A stretch of 64,000 nt of DNA from UBA6663 sp044226485 (GTDB lineage Bacteria; Chloroflexota; Anaerolineae; Anaerolineales; UBA6663), in contig JBGAGY010000009.1 of assembly GCA_044226485.1 (NCBI GenBank), forward strand, positions 62,001-126,000, read 5' to 3'. This document shows positions 42,318-49,858 of this stretch, piece after piece (positions within the stretch are counted from its first letter, which is position 1; every line of letters starts with the position of its first letter). The notes under the pieces are model-generated. The model did no database searches, was not told where the DNA came from, and saw only the letters and a program-made list of their open reading frames with translations. The translations under genes and the position numbers were made by a program.

Positions 42318-43466
42318 ATGACCACTACACCTGCCGCAGCACCTACTTTTGCCAAAGGTTTGGTCGGCGTCGTCGCCGCTCAGACTGCGTTGTCGTCTGT
42401 GGACGGCGCCAATGGGATCCTGACCTATCGTGGCCTGAACATCCACGACCTGGCGGGTCGGGTGTTGTACGAGGAGATCGTATACCTGCTCTCCTTCGGC
42501 AGGCTCCCGAACAAGAAGGAACTCGCCGCGCTGACAGCCGAGCTCGCCGCCAACCGCAAGCTGCCCAAGGCCGTCCTCGATCACATCCGCACCGCGCCGC
42601 GCAAGGCGACGCCGATGGACGTGCTCCGCTCAGCCGTCTCGATGCTGGCCTACTTCGACAAAGAGACCGAGGATATTTCGATCGAAGCCACTCAGCGCAA
42701 AGCGCTCAGGCTCGTGGCGCAGTTCCCGACGATCATCGCCGCGATCCATCGCTTGCGCCAGGGCAAGGATCCGATCGTCCCGCGGCCTAAGTTGAACCAC
42801 GCCGCCAACTTCATGTACATGATGCACGGATCCGTGGCGTCGAAGCTCGAGAACGATGCCATGAACCTGTATCTGGTTCTGCTGGCCGATCACTCGCTCA
42901 ACGCCTCGACGTTCACGGCCCGCGTGGCCTCGTCGACCAACGCCGACCTGCATGCCGCGATCACGGCGGCTCTCGGCGCGCTGAAGGGCAACCTTCACGG
43001 CGGCGCGGCTGAGGCGACGATGAACATGCTGCTCGAGATCGGCAAGGTCGATAAGGTCGACAGCTTTGTCGAGAAGGCCTTCGACACGAAGCGCAAGATC
43101 ATGGGCATCGGCCATCGCATCTACAAGACGGGCGACCCGCGCGCGCGCCATCTGCTCGAGTGGGCCGCCAAGATGGAGCACGACCAGGGCAAGGGCCAGC
43201 GCTACGTCGACATGGCGCTCTCGGTCGAGCGCGCCGTGCTGCGCCACAAGGAACTGTATCCGAACGTCGACTTCTTCTCGGCGCCGATGCTGTACTACTT
43301 GGGTGTGCCGACCGCGCTCGATACCTGCATCTTCGCCGCCTCCCGCATCGCGGGCTGGAGCGCGCACGTCATCGAGCAGTACAAGGACTCGGTCCTGATC
43401 CGGCCTGGCGCCGAGTACATCGGCAGCAAGGTCGAGACGTTTGTGCCCCTCGAAGACCGCGCCTGA
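42318..43466 (+). CDS. gltA: citrate synthase
   Basis: Condenses acetyl-CoA and oxaloacetate in the first TCA-cycle step. 382 residues: LTYRGLNIHDLAG, DHSLNASTFTARVASSTNADLHAAITAALGALKGNLHGGAAE (catalytic His in LNAS and GGAAE regions), MGIGHRIYKTGDPRARHL (second His) and VDFFSAPMLYYLGVP (catalytic Asp). The length fits the short citrate/2-methylcitrate synthase type, so 2-methylcitrate synthase activity is possible. GGAGGAG supports ATG 42318. Confidence 0.93.
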   Translation: MTTTPAAAPTFAKGLVGVVAAQTALSSVDGANGILTYRGLNIHDLAGRVLYEEIVYLLSFGRLPNKKELAALTAELAANRKLPKAVLDHIRTAPRKATPMDVLRSAVSMLAYFDKETEDISIEATQRKALRLVAQFPTIIAAIHRLRQGKDPIVPRPKLNHAANFMYMMHGSVASKLENDAMNLYLVLLADHSLNASTFTARVASSTNADLHAAITAALGALKGNLHGGAAEATMNMLLEIGKVDKVDSFVEKAFDTKRKIMGIGHRIYKTGDPRARHLLEWAAKMEHDQGKGQRYVDMALSVERAVLRHKELYPNVDFFSAPMLYYLGVPTALDTCIFAASRIAGWSAHVIEQYKDSVLIRPGAEYIGSKVETFVPLEDRA

Positions 43467-43482
43467 TCGCTGGCCCTCGGGT

Positions 43483-43579
43483 TAACCGCAAAGACGCGCA
43501 GGGCGCGAAGACTCTTTGTTGAGAGTCGCGAAGACTCTTTGTTGAGAGTCTTCGCGCCCTGCGCGTCTTTGCGGTTAAT
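43483..43579. repeat. perfect 34-bp inverted repeat enclosing a 23-bp tandem duplication
   Basis: 43483-43516 is exactly complementary to 43546-43579. Within it GCGAAGACTCTTTGTTGAGAGTC occurs twice in tandem (43506-43528 and 43529-43551). It separates the convergent citrate synthase and carbonic anhydrase genes and may also terminate both. Confidence 0.93.
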
Positions 43580-43581
43580 GC

Positions 43582-44355
43582 TCACAACGCGCCGAGGACT
43601 TCCACGGCTCCACTATCGAGATCGTAATAGCCGGCGACGAGCTTCATCAGGCCGTCGCGATGCAGCCGGTTGACCGAGGGCGATCGGCGGCGGATTTGTT
43701 CGAGCTGGTATTCGGCGTTATAGCGGACCGAGCGGTCGACGATGTCGTCCTTCTCGGTTTCCATGACGTGGCCGATGATCGGCCGCAATGCCTCGACAAG
43801 GCTCTGGATGCGGCCCTCGGCGCGGGCGCCGAGCTCGATGGTCGTGAAGGCGGCCTTGACGGCGCCGCAGGCCTTGTGGCCGACGACCATGAGAAGCGGC
43901 GGCGCGATTCGCTCAGCCGCGTATTCGATCGAGGCCAGCATCGAGTCGCTCAGGATGTTGCCAGCGATGCGCAGGGTGTACAGATCGCCGAGGCCTTGAT
44001 CGAAGATCAATTCGGGTGAGACGCGCGAGTCCGCGCAGGCCAGCACGATCGCGAGCGGGGCCTGGCCGAGGGCGACGGCCGAACGCCTGTCAGATCCCTG
44101 GTCGGGATTGACCCCCAGGGAGGCTTGAAAGCGCTGGTTGCCCTGCAGGAGCACCTCGAGCGCGCTGTCGGGAGTCAACGCTTCGACTCCGCGCGGAGTC
44201 GCGGTGGGCAGCGCGGTGGGCAACGCCTGCCACTGCGACGGATCGATCGAGCCATCCGCGGCTAGCCCACCGCTGCAGGCGCTCACGCTCGCCGCGCCCA
44301 CGATGGCGCCGGCGGCGGCTTTCAAAAACTGGCGACGATGGAGACGAGGTGACAC
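43582..44355 (-). CDS. beta-carbonic anhydrase, exported lipoprotein
   Basis: 257 residues. A Tat-like signal (RRQFLKAAAGA) with lipobox SVSAC (Cys27) precedes a beta-CA domain. All zinc and catalytic residues are present: Cys107-Ala-Asp109-Ser-Arg111, His160 and Cys163 (GHKACGAV). It interconverts CO2 and bicarbonate outside the membrane. The GTG at 44355 starts the signal peptide; the frame upstream is Arg/Pro-rich and overlaps the neighbouring gene. A paralogue without zinc ligands lies 16 nt upstream in the same operon. Confidence 0.88.
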   Translation of the reverse strand: MSPRLHRRQFLKAAAGAIVGAASVSACSGGLAADGSIDPSQWQALPTALPTATPRGVEALTPDSALEVLLQGNQRFQASLGVNPDQGSDRRSAVALGQAPLAIVLACADSRVSPELIFDQGLGDLYTLRIAGNILSDSMLASIEYAAERIAPPLLMVVGHKACGAVKAAFTTIELGARAEGRIQSLVEALRPIIGHVMETEKDDIVDRSVRYNAEYQLEQIRRRSPSVNRLHRDGLMKLVAGYYDLDSGAVEVLGAL

Positions 44356-44371
44356 GGCTCTTTCGACGCGG

Positions 44372-45334
44372 TCAATGCGTCGCCTCCGGAGTGGCTGTGG
44401 GAACCGCCTCTTGTCCGCCGGCGCCTTCGAGCGTGGGGGCGGCTTCAGCGGGCGTTGCTTCGCCAGCGGGAGTGGTCTCGGCGGCCGGGTTCGTCTGGTC
44501 GGCCGGTGCGGCCTCCGCGGTCGGCGACCCCTCGCCAGTGGCGGTGTGCGACTCGGCGGCGTCTTCCTCGACCGACTCGGGCTCATAGCCTGGCGGACGC
44601 TTGAGCACCGTCACGAGCCCGGTGTCGAGATCGTAGCGTGCCGCCGCGATCTTGAGCTCGCCGATGGCCACGAAGTCGCTCAGGATCGGGCCGATGCCCG
44701 CCAGGCGCTCAGCGACCCGCAAGGTGTTCTCGTTGATCGCGTTCTCCCAGGGATCGCCCGCGCGCTCGGCTGCCGTCGTGATAGCGGGGCGCAGGCCCTC
44801 GACAAGCGGGGAGAGCTCATCGAGCACGGGCTGGTGCATGACGACCGACTCGAGAGCGACCCGCACGGCGCCCGAGCGCTCGGGGCCGAGCACCAGGATG
44901 ACTTTGGCGCCGAGATGCTCGACGCCGTATTCGATGCTGCCGATCATCTCATCATCGAGGACCATGCCGGCGGCGCGCACGACGAACAGGTCGCCCAGGC
45001 CCTGGTCGAAGATGACTTCGGGCGTCGCCCGCGAATCCGAGTCGGTCACGATGATGGCGAACGGGTGTTGACCCGTCGCGATCTGCGTTCGACGTGGCTC
45101 CGTCCGTCCTGGGTTGAGGCGCAGGTCGAGGGCGTAACGCCCGTTGCCTTCCAGCAGCCGTTGCATGGCGTCGCCGGGAGCGACGGCATCGTCGGGCCGA
45201 AGCGTCGCCGTCGGATACGCGACGTTGAGCGGCTGGCGTTCCATCGGCCGACAGGCGGCCACCCAGGCGCCAATGCCGGTCAAACCAACCAGCCGGAGCA
45301 TCGCGCGACGTGAGAGACGAAAGTGCGGATCCAT
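44372..45334 (-). CDS. carbonic-anhydrase paralogue lacking zinc ligands (pseudo-enzyme), lipoprotein
   Basis: 320 residues. The export signal LSRRAMLRLVGLTGIGAWVAAC (Tat-like with lipobox Cys28) and the fold are those of the neighbouring beta-carbonic anhydrase; EVIFDQGLGDLF and GSIEYGVEHLGAKVILVLG align without gaps. The three zinc ligands are replaced: Cys by Asp98, His by Pro151 and Cys by Ser154, so catalysis is not expected. A 70-residue Ala/Glu/Pro/Thr-rich tail follows. Probably a partner or regulator of the active enzyme. ATG 45334 is chosen over 45394 because it begins the signal peptide. Confidence 0.85.
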   Translation of the reverse strand: MDPHFRLSRRAMLRLVGLTGIGAWVAACRPMERQPLNVAYPTATLRPDDAVAPGDAMQRLLEGNGRYALDLRLNPGRTEPRRTQIATGQHPFAIIVTDSDSRATPEVIFDQGLGDLFVVRAAGMVLDDEMIGSIEYGVEHLGAKVILVLGPERSGAVRVALESVVMHQPVLDELSPLVEGLRPAITTAAERAGDPWENAINENTLRVAERLAGIGPILSDFVAIGELKIAAARYDLDTGLVTVLKRPPGYEPESVEEDAAESHTATGEGSPTAEAAPADQTNPAAETTPAGEATPAEAAPTLEGAGGQEAVPTATPEATH

Positions 45335-45558
45335 CGTGTCCAAACCTGCATGAGGCATGCCAGAAACGGCACACTCCCGCTTCGATGCTAACATCCGCCC
45401 AACTTGACGTCCGTAAAGGCCTATGGAAAGCGATCGAAAACCCGCGTAAAGGACTGAGGGTCATTTGGCCGCGGCTGGCAGGGATGGCCTGAGCAGGAAG
45501 GGCCGTCGACCGTAAGGATCTGCCTGATCCGGGGCAGAATCCTCCGGACGAAGTCTTC

Positions 45559-45564
45559 TACAAT
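45559..45564 (+). promoter_or_regulatory. -10 box of the methyltransferase gene, leaderless type
   Basis: TACAAT ends 6 nt before the GTG start at 45571; no Shine-Dalgarno sequence. Confidence 0.55.
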
Positions 45565-45570
45565 GAGATC

Positions 45571-46341
45571 GTGACACCGGAAACGGCCGCCCAACTGGCC
45601 CAACTCAACGCTGAGTTCTACGAGCAGTTCGGCGATGACTTCGGCGACTCGCGCCCGAAGCTGAATCCCGGGGCGAAGCGCGTGATCGACCTCGTGCCGC
45701 CCGGGGCCGTCGTGATCGATGCGGGCTGCGGCGACGCCAAGGTCGGTCGTCGGCTGCCCGGCCGGCGCTACCTCGGCCTCGATGCGAGCGCGGCTCTGCT
45801 CGCCCGCGCGCTCGAGCTGACGAACTCGCGCTCGGCCGGCTCGGCCACTCTGATGGGTGCGGAGGCGCTGGCGGATTGGCCCGACCAGGGGTCGGCTCTG
45901 GCGTTGTGCCGCCTCGATCTGCTGACCGCCGCAGCGGAGCGGGTCCCGACGAGGAGCGCGGATTGGGTGCTGGCGCTGGCGGTCCTGCATCACATCCCGG
46001 GCCGCGACCAACGGCGCAATCTTGTGCGGCGCTGGGCTGCGTGGCTCAAGCCGGGCGGACGCCTGGCGATCTCGTGCTGGCAGCCGCAACGCAGCCCCCG
46101 GGTGGAGCGGTTACGGCGCCCCTGGGTCGACATCGGCCTGGCTGACGATGCGCTCGAGGCCAACGACTGGTTGTTGGGCTGGCAGCGAAAGGGCCGGTCC
46201 GGCCACCGTTATGTGCATGTGCTCGCGAACGACGAGGTCGCTGACCTCCTGAAGCAGGCGGATCTGGAGCCGTTGGAGCACTTTTCGGATGATGGCCATC
46301 GGCGCGATCAAGCCGATTACGTCATCGCGAAGCGCGTGTAG
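45571..46341 (+). CDS. class I SAM-dependent methyltransferase
   Basis: 256 residues. Motif I reads VVIDAGCGDAKVGRRLPGRRYLGLDAS, the acidic motif II D follows, and motif IV is VLALAVLHHIPG. The segment WLLGWQRKGRSGHRYVHVLANDEVADLLKQAD resembles the substrate region of Trm9/ALKBH8-type tRNA methyltransferases, so a tRNA wobble uridine target is a possibility; a general small-molecule methyltransferase is the alternative. Elp3, which works on the same nucleotide in eukaryotes, is at 14-16 kb. Confidence 0.75.
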   Translation: MTPETAAQLAQLNAEFYEQFGDDFGDSRPKLNPGAKRVIDLVPPGAVVIDAGCGDAKVGRRLPGRRYLGLDASAALLARALELTNSRSAGSATLMGAEALADWPDQGSALALCRLDLLTAAAERVPTRSADWVLALAVLHHIPGRDQRRNLVRRWAAWLKPGGRLAISCWQPQRSPRVERLRRPWVDIGLADDALEANDWLLGWQRKGRSGHRYVHVLANDEVADLLKQADLEPLEHFSDDGHRRDQADYVIAKRV

Positions 46342-46373
46342 GCGGCGCTGATGAATCGCCAATACATCGTTGG

Positions 46374-46379
46374 TACAAT
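46374..46379 (+). promoter_or_regulatory. -10 box of the Trypco1-like gene
   Basis: TACAAT is followed by a leader of about 50 nt that contains GGAG ahead of the ATG at 46437, so this one is not leaderless. Confidence 0.45.
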
Positions 46380-46436
46380 CGGCCCACATGTCGGCCCGTG
46401 CGCTCGATTGGGGGCGCACCCCACGGAGATGACCCT

Positions 46437-46820
46437 ATGTCGAAGTATCTGGAATTCCCGCTCCCCGGCGGCGGCAGCATCCTGATCGAGACGCCGGACG
46501 AGCGCAAGCCCGGAGCCAGCGGATTCGTCCGCTCCGCCGATCCGACCGATGCCGCTGACAAAGCCACTCAGACGTTCGAGGCCTCGATCGAAGGCGTCCG
46601 CGCCACAGCTGACGTCATCGTCCGCCAACTTCAATCGCTCGACACTCCACCCGATGAGATGGAACTGTTCTTCAATCTCAAAGCCGTGGGTGAATTGGGC
46701 AGGCTTGTGGTGGGCCGCACGAACAGCGATGCCAACTTCAATGTGACGCTCAAGTGGCATCGCGAGCCGCCGGCAGATGCTTCCGACAAGGATGACGAGA
46801 AGGGCAAGAGCGAGGCCTGA
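46437..46820 (+). CDS. Trypco1/CU044_2847-like small protein
   Basis: 127 residues with SKYLEFPLPGGGSILIET, then a helical segment, then MELFFNLKAVGELGRLVVGRTNSDANFNVTLKW, the three-part pattern of the trypsin-co-occurring domain 1 (CU044_2847 family). In conflict-type operons this domain accompanies trypsin-like proteases or STAND ATPases; here no such gene is adjacent. It ends in an acidic/Lys tail. GGAG precedes ATG 46437. A strong terminator follows. Confidence 0.65.
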   Translation: MSKYLEFPLPGGGSILIETPDERKPGASGFVRSADPTDAADKATQTFEASIEGVRATADVIVRQLQSLDTPPDEMELFFNLKAVGELGRLVVGRTNSDANFNVTLKWHREPPADASDKDDEKGKSEA

Positions 46821-46838
46821 AATCGGTCGACCAGCCCT

Positions 46839-46874
46839 GACAACGCCGGCGAAAACCGCCGGCGTTGTCGTTTT
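46839..46874 (+). terminator. terminator of the Trypco1-like gene
   Basis: 13-bp stem (46839-46851 with 46857-46869), loop AAAAC, then GTTTT. Confidence 0.85.
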
Positions 46875-46986
46875 AACGGGTACATGGGGCGCCCGTGTTT
46901 CTGTCGGAATATGCCGCACGACTCCATGGGTCATCGGCCTACCTGCCGCGTTTCCGCGGTTCGAGAGTGAAGCGCCAAGCCGTTGA

Positions 46987-46992
46987 TATACT
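46987..46992 (+). promoter_or_regulatory. -10 box of the 47002 gene
   Basis: TATACT ends 9 nt before the ATG at 47002; no Shine-Dalgarno sequence. Confidence 0.45.
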
Positions 46993-47001
46993 TTTTCACC
47001 C

Positions 47002-47544
47002 ATGCTGATCGAACTGGGACCGGCCACGTCATTTTCCGATACACAACTCGAGGAGTTAGGACATGCGCTGCCTATGCTGCTCCGACATGGAGAGCCGGGT
47101 GAAGCCAGTTCGTGGATACAGCAGCATTACCGGATCGGTCCCGAACGCGCGGATGCTCTCGTGCGGTTGCTGCAGCAGGGTCTGCCGCTTCAAACGCAGG
47201 ACGATGAAGGCGACTGGCTGACGTTTTCGGTGCGTCAGGGCGACGAAGCGGTGACCCAACACATCCTGCTCGAGGCCATTCGCTCTCTGGCGCAATCCGG
47301 GCGGCTCGCGGACGCCGCCAACTGGTACTCCACCGAGTTCGCGGCGACCCCGGCTGCCAGCTGGGAGGCGGTCGGGTTGATGGGCGCTCCGCTGGTGCCT
47401 AAGGTCGAGCCGTTTGATCAGACCCCGCGACGTCGCGGCCATCCCCGCAAGCGTCGCTGGACGGGCCTCTTGATCGCGCTACTGATCGTCTCGATCGGGG
47501 TCGGGGTCTTCATAACCCTCGTCCTCTACCGTCCGCCGTTCTGA
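47002..47544 (+). CDS. tail-anchored membrane protein, function unknown
   Basis: 180 residues. The first 140 form helical repeats (LGHALPMLLRHGEPGEASSWIQQ, ALVRLLQQGLPLQ, ILLEAIRSLAQSGRLADAANWYS) that look like a solenoid, then a basic stretch (RRRGHPRKRRW) and one C-terminal transmembrane helix (LLIALLIVSIGVGVFITLVLY). Cytosolic domain with a tail anchor is predicted. No family recognised. It precedes the MoxR operon in the same direction. Confidence 0.55.
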   Translation: MLIELGPATSFSDTQLEELGHALPMLLRHGEPGEASSWIQQHYRIGPERADALVRLLQQGLPLQTQDDEGDWLTFSVRQGDEAVTQHILLEAIRSLAQSGRLADAANWYSTEFAATPAASWEAVGLMGAPLVPKVEPFDQTPRRRGHPRKRRWTGLLIALLIVSIGVGVFITLVLYRPPF

Positions 47545-47703
47545 GCCGGGAGACGCTATCCAGCTCCTAAACTCTCGCAGCACTCAGAGTGCGCGATAAT
47601 CAGGCCACTGGTCGCCCTTAGGCCGGTTGGCTCGTCCGCCGACGGATCCCCACGACCTCGGCCGGGCGGGGTGGGCTTGTCCTCACGCCAACGGATCGAC
47701 TCC

Positions 47704-48654
47704 ATGTCTTTGACCGATCTTGCCGAACGCTTCGTCGCCCAGATCGAAACCGTCATCGTCGGAAAGCGCACGCAGATCGAGTACCTGCTTGTGGCGCTGC
47801 TGTGCCGCGGCCATGTGCTCATTCAAGATGTGCCGGGCACAGGCAAGACAATGCTCGCGCGCGCCGCGGCGGCCAGCCTGGGGTTGAGCTTCAAGCGTCT
47901 GCAGTGCACGCCGGATCTGTTGCCCAACGACATCACCGGCGTGAGCATCTTCAACCAGCGATCGACGGACTTTGAGTTCCGGCAAGGGCCCGTGTTCGTC
48001 AACGTGCTGCTGGCCGACGAGATCAACCGCGCGACGCCGCGCGCGCAGGCCGCGCTGCTCGAGGCGATGCAAGAGCATCAGGTGACCGTCGACGGCGTCA
48101 CGCATGCCCTGCCGGCGCCCTTCATCGTGCTCGCCACACAGAACCCCGTCGAATTCGAGGGCACATTCCCGCTGCCCGAGGCGCAGCTCGACCGCTTCCT
48201 GCTCCGGCTGTCGCTCGGTTACCTGGATGCCGTCGACGAAACGCGTATGCTCCGTAACCTGCGGCGCGTGCACCCGATCGAGAACCTCAAGGCGGCTGTC
48301 GAGGGCCGGGCCTTGATGGAGGCCGCGGACCAGGTGGCCGACGTCAACGTCGACGAGACGCTCGAGCGCTACATCCTCTCCATCGTGCAAGCGACCCGCG
48401 CGCATCCCGACGTCGCGCTCGGCGCCAGCCCGCGCGGCTCGCTGGCGCTCTACAAGACCGGTCAGGCGCTCGCGGCGTTGCGCGGGCGGTCCTACGTGTT
48501 GCCCGACGACATCAAGGAGCTCGTGCCTTACGCGCTGGCGCATCGCCTCGTGATCCGGCCCGAGAGCCAGCTCCGTGGGCGCACGGCCGAGGCGATCCTG
48601 GCTGAGATCATCGAGCGGGCGCCGCTCGATCTGGGCGAACTGAAGTCGGGCTGA
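47704..48654 (+). CDS. MoxR-family AAA+ ATPase
   Basis: 316 residues: VLIQDVPGTGKTMLARA (Walker A, 44-49), VLLADEINRATPRAQAALLEAMQE (Walker B, Asp105-Glu106), FIVLATQNPVEFEGTFPLPEAQLDRFLL (sensor 1 and arginine finger region) and SPRGSLALYKTGQALAALRGR (sensor 2). MoxR ATPases act as chaperones for metal-containing or membrane proteins and are usually linked to DUF58 and DUF4129 proteins, as here: the three genes are within 20 nt of one another. Upstream ATG at 47671 is less likely because it precedes the domain by 11 residues. Confidence 0.92.
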   Translation: MSLTDLAERFVAQIETVIVGKRTQIEYLLVALLCRGHVLIQDVPGTGKTMLARAAAASLGLSFKRLQCTPDLLPNDITGVSIFNQRSTDFEFRQGPVFVNVLLADEINRATPRAQAALLEAMQEHQVTVDGVTHALPAPFIVLATQNPVEFEGTFPLPEAQLDRFLLRLSLGYLDAVDETRMLRNLRRVHPIENLKAAVEGRALMEAADQVADVNVDETLERYILSIVQATRAHPDVALGASPRGSLALYKTGQALAALRGRSYVLPDDIKELVPYALAHRLVIRPESQLRGRTAEAILAEIIERAPLDLGELKSG

Positions 48655-48673
48655 GAGCGGGCAGGCCGCGTCG

Positions 48674-49858
48674 ATGCAACGACTGTTGTTGTTCTTGCTG
48701 CTCGTCTTCCTGATCGCCGCCATCCTGCGGGTCGATTTCTATTTCACGATCGCCTATCTGTTCTTCGGCGTCTACCTTCTGGCGCGTTGGTGGGTGCAGC
48801 GCGGGCTCAAGAACCTGAAAACCGAACGTCGTTTCATCGACAGAGCCTTTCACGGCGACACCGTGCAGGTGCGCCTGAACGTGCGCAACACCGGACGTCT
48901 GCCGATCACGTGGGTGCACCTGCGCGAATCGATCCCCGTGTCGCTGCGCTTGCAGGCGCCTCGCCATCAGGTCTTCAGCCTCGATCCGGGCGAAGAACAC
49001 GCCTACGACTACCAGCTCTACTGCGGGCGGCGCGGCGTCTACAACGTCGGTCCGGCGCGCGTTCAAACCGGCGATGCCTTAGGCCTGGTCAGGCCGGAGA
49101 CCGTCGAGGCCACGGCCGACCGATTGATCGTCTACCCCAAGGTCGTTTCGCTGCAGAGGCTCGGCCTGCCGACGCGTTCGCCGCTGGCCACGCTGCCGGC
49201 GCCGCTGCCGCTCTTCGAAGACCCGACGCGCGTCGTCGGCGTGCGCGACTACGCTCCAGGTGACTCGCTGCGGCGTATCCACTGGACGGCCTCGGCCAGT
49301 GCCGGCACACTGCTCGTCAAGCACTATCAGCCCGCGATCGCGCGTGAGACGCTGGTCTGTCTGGACATGAGCTACGACGGTTACCACACGCGCGGACGCT
49401 ATGACGCCATCGAGCTCGCGATCGTGGCCGCCGCGTCGATCGCGAACCACGTTGTCGTGGGGCAGCGGCTGCCGGTCGGGCTGGCGACTGACGCGCAGGA
49501 CGTCTGGCTCGGCGAGCGCACGTCGTTCCGTCTGCCGATCCGCGCCGAACGCGCGCACCTCATGTCGGTGCTCGAGATCCTGGCGCGCGTCAACCCGCTC
49601 GACAAGGCTCCGTTCGTCGAACTATTGAACCGGCAGCGCATCCACATGCCCTGGGGCACGACCCTGGTGGCGATCACCGGCCGCGATACGCCCGAGCTCC
49701 TCGACGCCCTGGCCCAGCTGGTGCGCGCTGGCTATCCGGCGGCGCTCGTGCTGGTGCAGCCTGAACGGCTGGCGCCGGACACGCGCCGGCGCGCGGCCAT
49801 GCTGCGCGTCCCGATCTACCCGCTGGCGTTTGAGCGCGATCTGGAGACGATGCGATGA
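48674..49858 (+). CDS. DUF58 membrane protein
   Basis: 394 residues. Two N-terminal helices (LLLFLLLVFLIAAIL, IAYLFFGVYLLARWWV), then a beta-rich external part and the DUF58 signature VVGVRDYAPGDSLRRIHWTASASAGTLLVKHY (about 180-215), followed by a von-Willebrand-like fold (VCLDMSYDGYHTR). Partner of MoxR in envelope-related systems. 20 nt after moxR; overlaps the next gene by ATGA. Confidence 0.9.
   Translation: MQRLLLFLLLVFLIAAILRVDFYFTIAYLFFGVYLLARWWVQRGLKNLKTERRFIDRAFHGDTVQVRLNVRNTGRLPITWVHLRESIPVSLRLQAPRHQVFSLDPGEEHAYDYQLYCGRRGVYNVGPARVQTGDALGLVRPETVEATADRLIVYPKVVSLQRLGLPTRSPLATLPAPLPLFEDPTRVVGVRDYAPGDSLRRIHWTASASAGTLLVKHYQPAIARETLVCLDMSYDGYHTRGRYDAIELAIVAAASIANHVVVGQRLPVGLATDAQDVWLGERTSFRLPIRAERAHLMSVLEILARVNPLDKAPFVELLNRQRIHMPWGTTLVAITGRDTPELLDALAQLVRAGYPAALVLVQPERLAPDTRRRAAMLRVPIYPLAFERDLETMR

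Noticed and set aside
43295..43585. Frame with the NRKDAQGAKTL string
   Set aside because: This string comes from the 34-bp palindrome and is a common spurious translation in many genomes; the rest overlaps citrate synthase antisense.
44356..44586. N-terminal Arg/Pro-rich extension of the carbonic anhydrase frame
   Set aside because: It overlaps the upstream paralogue and precedes the Tat/lipoprotein signal that begins at GTG 44355.
47579..47591. GCACTC-A-GAGTGC palindrome before moxR, resembling CIRCE halves
   Set aside because: CIRCE needs a 9-nt spacer and flanking TTA/TAA; the 1-nt spacer excludes it.
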